This document shows, piece after piece, positions 10,234-19,424 of a stretch of 64,000 nucleotides of DNA. The notes under the pieces were generated by a model. The model saw nothing but the letters and a program-made list of their open reading frames with translations, was not told the origin of the DNA and searched no databases. Source of the stretch: Microbacteriaceae bacterium. Its GTDB lineage: Bacteria > Actinomycetota > Actinomycetes > Actinomycetales > Microbacteriaceae. Within the stretch, counting starts at the first letter, position 1; every line of letters begins with the position of its first letter. The position numbers and the translations under genes were made by a program. The stretch lies in NCBI GenBank assembly GCA_027491295.1, contig JAIXWK010000003.1, positions 124,001 through 188,000 on the forward strand. Reading direction: 5' to 3'.

Positions 10234-10812
10234 TTACTTATCCCCAAGCTGTTCAATGACAGCTTTCGCGACCTGGGCCATCGTAAGCCTGCGATCCATA
10301 GACGCCTTTTGAATCCAGCGGAAAGACTCTGGCTCACTTAGCTTCATTTTGCTCTGCAGAAGGCCCTTGGCGCGGTCCATAAGCTTTCTAGTTTCAAGCC
10401 GATCGCTCAGATCTGCTATCTCAGCCTCGAGTGAAACCATTTCCTCGTGCCTGCTAAGGGCAATCTGGATGGCAGGGAGCAAGTCGGTCGGCTTGAATGG
10501 CTTGGTAACGTATGCCATTGCTCCGGCCTCTGCGGCCCTGGCTACTAGGTCAGACTGCGAAAAGGCGGTTAGCAGCACGACTGGAATCTTTAGTTCCGCG
10601 ATCTTCTCAGCGGCACTAATTCCATCGAGCTTTGGCATCTTGATGTCCATCACGACTAGATCTGGCTCTAACTCGGTGGCGAGTTTTATTGCCTCTTCAC
10701 CGTCTGCACCTTCACCGACCACCTCGTAGCCGGCCTCCTGCAAGGTAGCTACCACGTCCATGCGAATAAGGCCTTCGTCTTCAACGACTACTACTCTGAG
10801 TGCATCTGCCAT
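10234..10812 (-). CDS. pdtaR: ANTAR-domain response regulator (PdtaR-like)
   Basis: Two-component response regulator acting on RNA rather than DNA. Residues 1-125 form a receiver domain: acidic pair ED at 11-12, phospho-acceptor Asp in VVMDIKMPKLDG (about 55), T in LLTAFS, and K in VTKPFKP. Residues about 130-190 form an ANTAR domain (RKLMDRAKGLLQSKMKLSEPESFRWIQ), which binds paired-hairpin RNAs to cause antitermination. This architecture matches mycobacterial PdtaR (Rv1626), encoded in the same region near polA and pyk in relatives. The partner kinase is not in the window. AAGG lies 8 bases before the ATG; a TANNNT hexamer 6 bases upstream would alternatively allow a leaderless message. Confidence 0.9.
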   Translation of the reverse strand: MADALRVVVVEDEGLIRMDVVATLQEAGYEVVGEGADGEEAIKLATELEPDLVVMDIKMPKLDGISAAEKIAELKIPVVLLTAFSQSDLVARAAEAGAMAYVTKPFKPTDLLPAIQIALSRHEEMVSLEAEIADLSDRLETRKLMDRAKGLLQSKMKLSEPESFRWIQKASMDRRLTMAQVAKAVIEQLGDK

Positions 10813-10846
10813 GGGAATACCTTATAACTAGCGGTCCAACATCCAC

Positions 10847-10852
10847 TAGAAT
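10847..10852 (+). promoter_or_regulatory. -10 element upstream of tRNA-Leu
   Basis: TAGAAT (5 of 6 to TATAAT) lies 10 bases before the first base of tRNA-Leu, the right distance for a start just ahead of the tRNA. No good -35 was found 16-18 bases upstream. Confidence 0.4.
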
Positions 10853-10862
10853 TTACAAGCTT

Positions 10863-10944
10863 GCCGGGATGGCGGAATGGTAGACGCGTCGCACTCAAAA
10901 TGCGATGTCCTCTGGGCGTGTGGGTTCGAGTCCCACTCTCGGTA
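10863..10944 (+). tRNA. tRNA-Leu (anticodon CAA)
   Basis: An 82-base class II tRNA read by hand. Acceptor GCCGGGA pairs with TCTCGGT (one G-U at position 1 and one internal), discriminator A. The D arm is GCG...CGC, the anticodon stem TCGCA/TGCGA carries loop CTCAAAA giving anticodon CAA (reads UUG), the long variable arm is TGTCC...GGGCGT, and the T arm is GTGGG TTCGAGT CCCAC. The long variable arm and A73 fit leucine. CCA is not encoded. A terminator follows 7 bases later. Confidence 0.96.
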
Positions 10945-10951
10945 CAAAAGA

Positions 10952-10977
10952 AAAAGCGGTGGTCTCCCACCGCTTTT
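10952..10977 (+). terminator. Bidirectional intrinsic terminator (tRNA-Leu / pyk)
   Basis: An 11-bp stem, AAAAGCGGTGG paired with CCACCGCTTTT, closes a TCTC loop. It is T-rich on both strands (TTTTCTTTGTTT on plus; TTTTTCTTTTG on minus). It lies between the plus-strand tRNA-Leu and the minus-strand pyk, so it can end both transcripts. It would be the end of the long gene run that starts near rpsD. Confidence 0.9.
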
Positions 10978-10993
10978 CTTTGTTTAACTCTCT

Positions 10994-12436
10994 TTAGTTG
11001 CCGTAACCAGGTGCTGCAAGGTGAACAGCATCCCCTACGCGGTGAACACGCAGGCTGTTGGTTGAACCTGGGATTCCCGGAGGGGAACCAGACACGATTA
11101 CAACCTCATCGCCAACGCGGCACTTACCGCTGGAGAGCACGATCTCATCAACCTGGCGAATCATCTCGTCGGTGTGCTTGACCTTGTCCACCTTGAATGT
11201 GGTCGCTCCCCAAACTAGTGAAAGCTTGCGGCGCACCTCTTCGCTAGGGGTGAATGCCAGTACCGGAACACTTGAGCGCAGGCGTGAAACTCGACGCAGG
11301 GTGTCTCCAGACTCCGTGAAGACGCAGACAAACTTCGAACCCAACAGCTCAGCGATTTCCATCGCTGCTAGCACAACCGCACCAGAGTGAGTGTGAGGCT
11401 TAGTGCCAAGAGCAGGAATGCGATCCATGCCGTTCTCTTCGGTTGACTCGATGATGCGAGCCATGGTCTGAACGGTCTCAATTGGGTATTCGCCAACCGA
11501 GGTCTCACCCGAAAGCATTAGCGCGTCAGCGCCATCCAGCACAGCGTTGGCAACGTCAGAAGCCTCGGCACGAGTTGGGCGAGATGCGGTGATCATGGTC
11601 TCAAGCATCTGGGTCGCAACGATTACCGGTTTTGCCCAGCGGCGTGCAAGCTCAACAGCGCGCTTTTGCACCAGTGGAACCTGCTCCAAAGGAAGCTCCA
11701 CACCGAGGTCACCGCGAGCAACCATCACGCCATCAAAGGCATCAATGATTTCCTCGAGGTTCTCAACTGCCTGTGGCTTCTCAATCTTGGCGATGGTTGG
11801 CACAAAGCGGCCTTCTTCGGCCATGATCTCGTGAACACGAACGATGTCCTTGGCGTTTCTCACAAAGCTAAGTGCGATCATGTCGGCACCAAGCTTTAGA
11901 GCCCAACGTAGGTCGTCCTCGTCTTTTTCGCTCAGGGCAGGAACGTTTACCGCAACACCTGGAAGGTTGATTCCCTTGTTGTTGGAAACCGGTCCGCCAA
12001 TTTCAACCACACAGGTAACGGTGGTTGCATCTACTGCAGTTGCACGGAGGCCGATACGGCCATCATCGATTAGAAGCTGGTCGCCTGGCTTTACATCTCC
12101 CGGAAGACCCTTGTAGGTCGTCGAGCAAATGTTTACATCGCCCTGAATGTCATCGGTTGTGATCTTGAAAGTCGCACCGTTGACCAAGTTGACCTTGTCC
12201 TCGGCAAAGCGGCCCAGGCGGATCTTTGGTCCCTGGAGGTCAACCAAGATACCGACGCTCTTCCCGACGTCTGCTGCAGCCTTGCGAATGGTTGCATAAA
12301 CAGCCTCGTGAACCTCGTGTGAGCCGTGGCTCAGGTTCATGCGGGCAACGTCAACACCCGCTTCAATGACGGCTTTAGCCTTGTCGTAGTCCGCAATAGC
12401 AGGACCGAATGTTGCCACAATTTTGGCGCGTCTCAT
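10994..12436 (-). CDS. pyk: Pyruvate kinase
   Basis: Final glycolytic step: phosphoenolpyruvate plus ADP to pyruvate plus ATP. The 480 residues are typical of bacterial enzymes. Visible are the substrate-binding RMNLSHG (about 32-38), catalytic-lysine motif IAKIEKPQAVENLEEI, metal-binding VARGDLGVELP, and ATQMLETMITASRPTRAEASDVANAV with the SGETSVGEYP loop. The C-terminal allosteric domain is present but there is no extra C-terminal PEP-utiliser-type domain. It is 26 bases after gltD and is the last gene before the bidirectional terminator. AAAGG lies about 12 bases before the ATG, a weak placement. Confidence 0.98.
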   Translation of the reverse strand: MRRAKIVATFGPAIADYDKAKAVIEAGVDVARMNLSHGSHEVHEAVYATIRKAAADVGKSVGILVDLQGPKIRLGRFAEDKVNLVNGATFKITTDDIQGDVNICSTTYKGLPGDVKPGDQLLIDDGRIGLRATAVDATTVTCVVEIGGPVSNNKGINLPGVAVNVPALSEKDEDDLRWALKLGADMIALSFVRNAKDIVRVHEIMAEEGRFVPTIAKIEKPQAVENLEEIIDAFDGVMVARGDLGVELPLEQVPLVQKRAVELARRWAKPVIVATQMLETMITASRPTRAEASDVANAVLDGADALMLSGETSVGEYPIETVQTMARIIESTEENGMDRIPALGTKPHTHSGAVVLAAMEIAELLGSKFVCVFTESGDTLRRVSRLRSSVPVLAFTPSEEVRRKLSLVWGATTFKVDKVKHTDEMIRQVDEIVLSSGKCRVGDEVVIVSGSPPGIPGSTNSLRVHRVGDAVHLAAPGYGN

Positions 12437-12462
12437 TTATAACTACTTACCTTTTCAATTGG

Positions 12463-13920
12463 TTAGCTGTAAACCGAAATTGGTCTATCAGTTGGCTTCA
12501 CTGGGAAGGGAAGCCCTGTCTCACCTTCGAGATATTCGTCGATCGCGGCAGCGGCGGCACGACCTTCGGCTATAGCCCAAACTATCAGGCTTTGGCCTCT
12601 TCCGGCGTCACCTGCAGCAAACAATCCATCGGCAACCTTGTATCGGCCGTCTCTAGCCACATTTCCCCTTGAATCCGTTGGGGTTTCTAGCTGAGTGGAA
12701 AGATCTTGAGTCTCAGGTCCAACGAACCCAAGCGCTAGGAAGACTAGATCTGCCGGCAAAATGCGCTCGGTTCCAGCCTTGGGCACTCGCTTGCCGTCCA
12801 CAAACTCCGTGTCTGCAACCTTGACGCCTGTGAGAACGCCGTTCTCCCCCACGAACTCAACTGTCGAGTGCAGATACTTGCGCTCGCCAAACTCTTCGTG
12901 GGCAGAGGCAACCTCGAAGAGGTTTGGCATCATTGGCCATGGCTGGTCAGCGGTGCGCTCCAGCGGAGGCTGAGTTCCGATGGCCAAGGTGGTGACGCTA
13001 AGTGCCCCTTGGCGAGTTGCGGTGCCAAGGCAGTCTGCACCGGTGTCTCCACCGCCGAGGATGATGACGTGCTTTCCGGAAGCGTCGATCTGAGAAACGA
13101 CCTCATCACCGGCAACAACCTTGTTGGCCTGAGCCAAGTAGTTCATTGCAAAGTGCACGCCATCTAGATCCCTACCGGTTACAGCAAGGTCCCTAGGAAC
13201 CATTGCGCCGGTTGCTATCAAAACTGCGTCATATCGCTTCTGAAGTTCATCCCAGGTGATGTCGACACCAACGTTTACCGAGGTTCGGAAGCGAGTGCCT
13301 TCAGCTTCCATCTGGGCTACGCGGCGGTCGATAAGGTGCTTCTCCATCTTGAAATCTGGAATGCCATAGCGCAGCAAACCGCCGATGCGGTCATCGCGCT
13401 CATAAACTGCGACGGTGTGGCCGGCTCTGGTCAGCTGCTGTGCAGCAGCTAGTCCTGCAGGTCCTGAGCCAACCACCGCGATGGTCTTTCCAGTCAGGCG
13501 CTCTGGGATGCTCGGTGTTACAAAACCATTCTCAAATGCGTCATCGATGATCGATACTTCGATCTCCTTAATGGTGACCGCAGGCTGGTTGATCGCCAAA
13601 ACGCAGGAGCTCTCGCATGGAGCCGGGCAAAGCCTTCCGGTGAACTCCGGGAAGTTGTTGGTGGCGTGTAGGCGATCGATCGCCTCTTTGTTTCTGCCGC
13701 GGTGAGTTAGGTCGTTCCATTCCGGAATCAGGTTCCCGAGCGGGCAACCCTGGTGACAGAAAGGGATTCCGCAGTCCATGCAGCGAGATGCCTGACGAAC
13801 GATGGTTTCACCGTTACGCTCGGCATAAACTTCCTTCCAGTCCTTGATTCGAACTGGTACTGGTCTGCGAGTTGCGGTTTCACGCTCGGTTACCTTGATA
13901 AAGCCCTTTGGATCAGCCAC
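12463..13920 (-). CDS. gltD: Glutamate synthase small subunit
   Basis: NADPH-dependent electron-input subunit of glutamate synthase (GOGAT). The 485 residues begin with cysteine-rich segments for [4Fe-4S] clusters (CMDCGIPFCHQGCPLGN and CPAPCESSC). These are followed by two dinucleotide-binding folds, GSGPAGLAAAQQ for FAD (about 151-162) and GGGDTGADC for NADPH, and the terminal FAD motif LFAAGDAGRGQSLIVWAIAEGR. It overlaps gltB by 8 bases, so the two subunits are probably made by coupled translation. Confidence 0.97.
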   Translation of the reverse strand: MADPKGFIKVTERETATRRPVPVRIKDWKEVYAERNGETIVRQASRCMDCGIPFCHQGCPLGNLIPEWNDLTHRGRNKEAIDRLHATNNFPEFTGRLCPAPCESSCVLAINQPAVTIKEIEVSIIDDAFENGFVTPSIPERLTGKTIAVVGSGPAGLAAAQQLTRAGHTVAVYERDDRIGGLLRYGIPDFKMEKHLIDRRVAQMEAEGTRFRTSVNVGVDITWDELQKRYDAVLIATGAMVPRDLAVTGRDLDGVHFAMNYLAQANKVVAGDEVVSQIDASGKHVIILGGGDTGADCLGTATRQGALSVTTLAIGTQPPLERTADQPWPMMPNLFEVASAHEEFGERKYLHSTVEFVGENGVLTGVKVADTEFVDGKRVPKAGTERILPADLVFLALGFVGPETQDLSTQLETPTDSRGNVARDGRYKVADGLFAAGDAGRGQSLIVWAIAEGRAAAAAIDEYLEGETGLPFPVKPTDRPISVYS

Positions 13921-16900
13921 CGGTCACCTCCAGAATCTGGGTCCATACCTCTTCACCGTCAAGGTCAATGCCGTCGGCACTGGCGTTGCGTTGAATCTCC
14001 ATTACGCGTGCGTAGTCACGAGGCAGTACTCTGACAAAGTTAGAAACCTCAGCATCAAAGTTTGCAAGAAGCGATTCACCCAGCGGCGATCCAGTCTTGG
14101 CGACATGAGAGTTCAAAAGCTCTCGCAGGGTGGCGATGTCATCGGCTTCTAGGTGGTCGAGTGAAATCTCTCCCGAAGCCAAGGCTTCGCGGTTCACTCG
14201 TGCTTCAGAGAGCTTGTACACGTAAGCCACACCTCCGGACATACCCGCACCGAGGTTTACACCTGAACGACCAAGAATCACGGCGGTTCCGCCGGTCATG
14301 TATTCCAGAGCGTGGTCACCAACACCCTCGACGACGGCCTCCACTCCAGAGTTTCGAACGAGGAATCTCTCCCCCACAATTCCGTTTAGGAATATCTGGC
14401 CGCTGGTCGCGCCATAACCAATTACGTTGCCAGCAATCACGTTCTTTTCGGCGACAAAGCCAGCACTGTGCTCAGGCTTTACGACGATAGTGCCCCCTGA
14501 GAGACCCTTGCCAACGTAGTCATTGCAATCGCCCTCGACCTCGATGGTGATGCCTCTAGGGACAAAAGCTCCGAGGGACTGTCCAGCAGAACCACGAAGT
14601 TTCAGAGTCAGTGTGCCGGGCTCTAGCCCCTGCTCACCCCAGCGCTTGGTTAGCTCGTTACCTAGCATGGTTCCAATTGCCTGGTTGGTGTTGTTGATTG
14701 CAATTTCGTGAGTCACTGGTTTGGCATCGCGAAGCGCCGCTTGGCTAAGTTCAATAAGTGGGTAATCGAAGTGTGACTCAAGCTCGTGATCTTGACTCGT
14801 GGTGTTACGAAGGTTCTGGTTTAGGTCGATGTCCTTGGCCGCAAAGATTGGCGAGAGGTCAAGACCATCTGCCTTGTAGTGAGATACGGCTCGGTTTACA
14901 TCCAATAGATCCACTCGACCAACCGCATCCGCCAGGGTCCTAAAGCCAAGTTCCGCAAGGTACTCGCGGACCTCTTGAGCCAAGAACTCAAAGAAGTTCA
15001 CTACGTGGTCGGCCTGGCCCTTGAATCTTGCGCGAAGATCTGGGTTCTGGGCAGCAACTCCAACCGGGCATGTGTCTAGGTGGCAGACGCGCATCAAGAT
15101 ACAGCCTTCAACCACCAAAGGAGCGGTGGCAAAACCATACTCTTCGGCTCCAAGCAGGGCTGCGATAACGACATCGCGACCTGTCTTCATCGAACCATCT
15201 ACCTGAACCACAATGCGATCGCGTAGACCGTTCAGCAAAAGAGTCTGCTGAGCTTCTGCAAGTCCAAGCTCCCAAGGGGTACCGGCGTGCTTGAGCGAGT
15301 TCAAAGGGCTTGCACCAGTGCCACCATCGTGGCCAGAAATCAGTACCACATCGGCCTTCGCTTTTGCCACACCGGCTGCCACGGTTCCAACACCGAACTG
15401 GCTTACCAACTTGACGTGCACGCGTGCCGAGCGGTTTGCGCGCTTTAGGTCAAATATCAGTTGCTTGAGGTCTTCGATCGAGTAGATGTCGTGATGCGGG
15501 GGCGGTGAAATTAGTCCGACGCCAGGAGTTGAGTGACGAAGCTGCGCAATCCACGGGTAAACCTTGTGCGATGGAAGCTGTCCGCCCTCTCCTGGCTTGG
15601 CTCCCTGTGCCATCTTGATTTGAATGTCATCGGCGTGTGTCAGATACATCGAAGTTACGCCAAAACGTCCAGAAGCGACTTGCTTCACTGCGCTGCGGCG
15701 GTTGCGGTCCAATAGGCGCTCTACCGATTCGCCACCCTCGCCGGTGTTGCTCTTTGCGCCAATTCGGTTCATCGCGATGGCAAGCACCTCGTGTGCCTCT
15801 GGTGAAATAGCTCCAATTGACATGGCTCCCGTTGAGAAGCGCTTCACAATCTCAGAGACCGGCTCAACCTCTTCGATTGGGAGCGAAGGCCTAGCACCCT
15901 TGTTGAAAGCAAACATTCCACGAATGGTCATTAGGCGCTCTGATTGGTCATCGACGGCGTGGGTGTATTCCTTGAAGATGTCGTAGCGCTTTTGTTTTGT
16001 GGAGTGTTGCAGCTTGAAAATGGTTTCAGGGTTGAAAAGGTGCGGTGGCCCATCGCGGCGCCACTTCATCTCGCCACCAACCTCAAGCGGCAGGTGAATC
16101 TTGGAGGCACCTTCGATTGGGTAAGCAGCGCGGTGACGCTTCTCAATTTCCTGGTGCAAAATGTCCAGGCCTACGCCGCCAAGCTTGGTTGTGGTGCCGG
16201 TGAAGTACTTGTCAACTAGGTCTTGGCTAAGTCCAATTGCCTCAAAGCACTGCGCTCCACCGTAAGAAGCAACAGTAGAAATGCCCATCTTGGACATGAT
16301 CTTGAGGATGCCTTTACCGAGCGCTTTAACCATGTTTTTACTCGAGCGCTCCGGAGTGATCCCGGTGATCAAGCCCTTAACCACTAGGTCCTCGGCGGTC
16401 TCGAGTGCAAGGTACGGGTTGATAGCCGCTGCGCCGTAGCCGATCAAAGTCGCCACGTGGTGCACGTCTCTGGCATCGCCACACTCAACTACCAGACCTA
16501 CCTGCAAACGAGTTCCCTTGCGGATCAGGTGGTGGTGGACGCTGGAAAGTGCAAGCAGCGAAGGAATTGGAGCAAGTTCGCGGTTTGAGTCACGATCGCT
16601 AATGATGATGAAGGTGTTACCAGCCTCGATAGCCTCATCGACTTCGGTTGCCATTTCCGCTAAGCGCTCTTCCAGCGATTCAGCTCCGTCGTCAACGCGG
16701 TAAAGCGCTGAGATGGTTTCTGCCTTGCCGATGTTGTTTGCCTTGTCAATGTGCTTGATACGGGCAATCTCATCGTTGGTGAGAATTGGGAAGTCCATTA
16801 CCAACTGCTTGGCATGCTCAGGAGTCGCACCCAAAAGGTTTAGCACCGGACCGATGGAGGCGGACATAGAGGTCACGACCTCTTCACGAATTGCGTCCAG

Positions 16901-18466
16901 CGGTGGGTTGGTCACCTGAGCGAACTGTTGGGTGAAGTAATCAAAGAGCAATCTGGAGTGCTGCGAGATCGCAGCGATCGGAGTGTCGGTTCCCATTGCA
17001 CCAATAGGCTCTTGACCGGATCTGGCCATCGGAGCAATGAACTCCTTGAGGTCTTCTTCGGTGTATCCGAACACTCGCTGACGACGGTTGACCGAAGCAC
17101 TGGAATAGCGAATGTGCTCTCGCTCTGGCAAATCGCGCAGGTTGATCATGTTCTCTTCAAGCCAGGTACTCCAAGGCTGAGCAGCGGCTACTTCGCTCTT
17201 GATCTGCTCATCCTCGATGATCTGACCGGAAGCGGTGTCGATCAGGAACATCTTGCCCGGCTGCAGTCTGCCCTTGCGAACGATCTTTTCGGCAGGGATG
17301 TTTGCAACACCAATTTCCGAGGCAAGGATGATGAATCCATCCTCGGTTACCACGAAGCGACCGGGGCGCAGACCATTGCGGTCCAATGTTGCACCAACCA
17401 ATGTTCCATCGGTGAAGACAACTGCGGCTGGTCCATCCCAAGGCTCCATGATCATGGAGTGGTACTCGAAGAAGTCTCTGAGCTGTGGTTCAAGGTCGAG
17501 CTGCTTCTCCCAAGCGCCTGGAATCATCATCATCATGGCGTGAGGAAGGGAGCGGCCAGATAGCACCAGCAGTTCTAGAACTTCGTCAAAGGTGGCCGAG
17601 TCTGAAGCCCCTGCGGTCACAATCGGCTTGAGCTGCTCGATGTCTCCAAGCTGGTCGCTCTCAAGCTGTGATTCGCGAGCTCGCATCCAGTTTGCATTGC
17701 CCTTTACGGTGTTGATCTCACCGTTGTGAGCAATAAAGCGGAATGGGTGCGCGAGCGGCCAGGAGGGGAAAGTGTTGGTCGAGAACCTGGAGTGAACGAG
17801 GGCCAATTGCGATTCAAATTCTGCATCTGACAGGTCAGGGAAGAACGGCTCCAGCTGCAAAGTTGTTACCATGCCCTTGTAGACCATGGTGCGCATCGAG
17901 AGCGACGGGTGATAGATGCCGATCTCTCGCTCGCTGCGCTTGCGCAAGCGGAACAATCTTCGTTCAAGCTCTAGATCTGCTGCCTTATCAATTGCGGCTA
18001 CAAATACCTGCTCAATAAGTGGCATTGCCGCACGTGCTAGATCTCCCAGAACCTCAGGACGGGTAGGAGGAGTTCTCCAGCCCAAAACCTCAAGCTTCTC
18101 TTCTTTGGCGAGTATTTCGAACTTTACTTTGTCGCTCTGTGCCTCCGGCTCGCTGAGGAACACTAGTCCTGCGCCATAGCTACCTCTAGCTGGCAGTTTG
18201 AAAGAAAGAACTTTTCTAAAGAATCGGTCTGGAATCTGCGTCAGGATTCCTGCTCCGTCACCGGTGCCAGCGTCAGAACCAACAGCTCCGCGGTGTTCGA
18301 GGTTTCTAAGCGAGGAAAGAGCCATGTCGACAATGTCGTGACCTGGAGTCCCACGCAAGGTTGCAACCATTGCCAGACCACAAGCATCCTTTTCCGCGCT
18401 TGGGTCATAAAGTCCCTGCGCGGAAGGACCAGCGTTAAAACGCTGGAAAGGGCTTAGGGCCGGCAT
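13913..18466 (-). CDS. gltB: Glutamate synthase large subunit
   Basis: Catalyses glutamine plus 2-oxoglutarate to two glutamates. In the 1517 residues the Ntn-type glutamine amidotransferase nucleophile is Cys29 (KDACGLAMVA), meaning a 28-residue propeptide is removed. A central domain follows, then the FMN-binding synthase domain (KSNTGEGGE, GHDGGTGASP), with the [3Fe-4S] cysteines in CILMRVCHLDTCPVG (Cys-x5-Cys-x4-Cys), and a C-terminal beta-helix domain with GxGxG repeats (GKGLSGGTIVVKP). AGGAGA 5-6 bases before the ATG supports the start. It follows lgt after 54 bases, one of the largest gaps in this run, where an internal promoter is possible though not identified. Confidence 0.98.
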   Translation of the reverse strand: MPALSPFQRFNAGPSAQGLYDPSAEKDACGLAMVATLRGTPGHDIVDMALSSLRNLEHRGAVGSDAGTGDGAGILTQIPDRFFRKVLSFKLPARGSYGAGLVFLSEPEAQSDKVKFEILAKEEKLEVLGWRTPPTRPEVLGDLARAAMPLIEQVFVAAIDKAADLELERRLFRLRKRSEREIGIYHPSLSMRTMVYKGMVTTLQLEPFFPDLSDAEFESQLALVHSRFSTNTFPSWPLAHPFRFIAHNGEINTVKGNANWMRARESQLESDQLGDIEQLKPIVTAGASDSATFDEVLELLVLSGRSLPHAMMMMIPGAWEKQLDLEPQLRDFFEYHSMIMEPWDGPAAVVFTDGTLVGATLDRNGLRPGRFVVTEDGFIILASEIGVANIPAEKIVRKGRLQPGKMFLIDTASGQIIEDEQIKSEVAAAQPWSTWLEENMINLRDLPEREHIRYSSASVNRRQRVFGYTEEDLKEFIAPMARSGQEPIGAMGTDTPIAAISQHSRLLFDYFTQQFAQVTNPPLDAIREEVVTSMSASIGPVLNLLGATPEHAKQLVMDFPILTNDEIARIKHIDKANNIGKAETISALYRVDDGAESLEERLAEMATEVDEAIEAGNTFIIISDRDSNRELAPIPSLLALSSVHHHLIRKGTRLQVGLVVECGDARDVHHVATLIGYGAAAINPYLALETAEDLVVKGLITGITPERSSKNMVKALGKGILKIMSKMGISTVASYGGAQCFEAIGLSQDLVDKYFTGTTTKLGGVGLDILHQEIEKRHRAAYPIEGASKIHLPLEVGGEMKWRRDGPPHLFNPETIFKLQHSTKQKRYDIFKEYTHAVDDQSERLMTIRGMFAFNKGARPSLPIEEVEPVSEIVKRFSTGAMSIGAISPEAHEVLAIAMNRIGAKSNTGEGGESVERLLDRNRRSAVKQVASGRFGVTSMYLTHADDIQIKMAQGAKPGEGGQLPSHKVYPWIAQLRHSTPGVGLISPPPHHDIYSIEDLKQLIFDLKRANRSARVHVKLVSQFGVGTVAAGVAKAKADVVLISGHDGGTGASPLNSLKHAGTPWELGLAEAQQTLLLNGLRDRIVVQVDGSMKTGRDVVIAALLGAEEYGFATAPLVVEGCILMRVCHLDTCPVGVAAQNPDLRARFKGQADHVVNFFEFLAQEVREYLAELGFRTLADAVGRVDLLDVNRAVSHYKADGLDLSPIFAAKDIDLNQNLRNTTSQDHELESHFDYPLIELSQAALRDAKPVTHEIAINNTNQAIGTMLGNELTKRWGEQGLEPGTLTLKLRGSAGQSLGAFVPRGITIEVEGDCNDYVGKGLSGGTIVVKPEHSAGFVAEKNVIAGNVIGYGATSGQIFLNGIVGERFLVRNSGVEAVVEGVGDHALEYMTGGTAVILGRSGVNLGAGMSGGVAYVYKLSEARVNREALASGEISLDHLEADDIATLRELLNSHVAKTGSPLGESLLANFDAEVSNFVRVLPRDYARVMEIQRNASADGIDLDGEEVWTQILEVTGG

Positions 18467-18520
18467 GCTTGTCTCCTATCGAATAATCAAAAGGGACATC
18501 GTCGGCCCGGGTGGGTAAAA

Positions 18521-19420
18521 CTAGCTTTCTGTTGGCTCTTTTACTGTCTTGCGCGGCTTTTTAGCCGGTTCCGCAACAGTTTCACGGCCTGGTAGCCAGA
18601 TGCTCGGTTCAAGGCCGGGGTGTCGGCGGGACTGAACAATCAGGAGGGTAACTCCGATGGCGATTCCGATCAACGCTGACCAGATATTTACTCTGAGGCC
18701 AAGAATAATCTCACTTGGATCAATTCGGATAGTTTCTATCCAAAGTCGTCCAGTTGAATACAGGATCGCGTAAAGCGCAAACTGCTTACCCCACTGCAGA
18801 TTCAAGCGCTTTCCAAGGTAGATAAGCAAACCGGCCGCGGCCAAGTTCCAGATCATTTCGTACAGGAAAGTCGGGTGAAAGGTCAAACCATCTGGCAATC
18901 CGGCTGGGTAGGTCGCGTTGGAAGAAGGAATCTCTAGCGCCCAAGGCAGATCGGTTGGCAATCCGTAGAGCTCTTGGTTGAAGTAGTTACCCAGCCTTCC
19001 GATCGCTTGTGCAATCAGTACTCCCGGGGCAACGGCGTCGGCAACGGTCCAGAATCTCAAGCCGGCTTGTCTTGCCCCGTACCAAAGACCGGCTGCACCA
19101 AAAAGCAATGCGCCATAGATGGCCATGCCGCCCTCCCATATACGGAAAACAGCTAGAAAGTCTGCACCCTCGTAGAAGTAGTCTCGCGGGTGGGTGATGA
19201 CATGGTAGAAACGTCCACCGATAATTCCGGCTGGCACAGCCCAGAGCGCGATGTCTAGAAAAAGACCGCGCTCAGCACCGCGAGCATGCAGTCTGCGGTC
19301 CGCTAGCCATGAGGCGACAACAATGCCGGTCAGAATGAAAAGCGCATAGAAGTGAATGCGAAGCGGTCCTAGGTCAACAAAGCTGATCTCAGGAGAAGGA
19401 ATGCTGGTAAGAAAATCCAC
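18521..19420 (-). CDS. lgt: Prolipoprotein diacylglyceryl transferase
   Basis: Integral membrane enzyme that transfers diacylglycerol from phosphatidylglycerol to the lipobox cysteine of prolipoproteins. The 299 residues show about seven hydrophobic segments and the family signatures GGRFYHVITHPRDY and GRLGNYFNQELYG (HGGL-like and essential-Arg regions). The C-terminal tail is cytosolic and Lys/Pro-rich. It sits between trpA and gltB, an arrangement common in Microbacteriaceae, and starts 4 bases after... upstream trpA ends, so it is co-transcribed with trp genes without an evident functional link. Confidence 0.95.
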   Translation of the reverse strand: MDFLTSIPSPEISFVDLGPLRIHFYALFILTGIVVASWLADRRLHARGAERGLFLDIALWAVPAGIIGGRFYHVITHPRDYFYEGADFLAVFRIWEGGMAIYGALLFGAAGLWYGARQAGLRFWTVADAVAPGVLIAQAIGRLGNYFNQELYGLPTDLPWALEIPSSNATYPAGLPDGLTFHPTFLYEMIWNLAAAGLLIYLGKRLNLQWGKQFALYAILYSTGRLWIETIRIDPSEIILGLRVNIWSALIGIAIGVTLLIVQSRRHPGLEPSIWLPGRETVAEPAKKPRKTVKEPTES

Positions 19421-19424
19421 TGGG

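Noticed and set aside
16928-17563. 211-codon plus-strand open frame opposite gltB
   Set aside because: It lies entirely within the conserved GltB domain on the other strand and encodes no recognisable protein.
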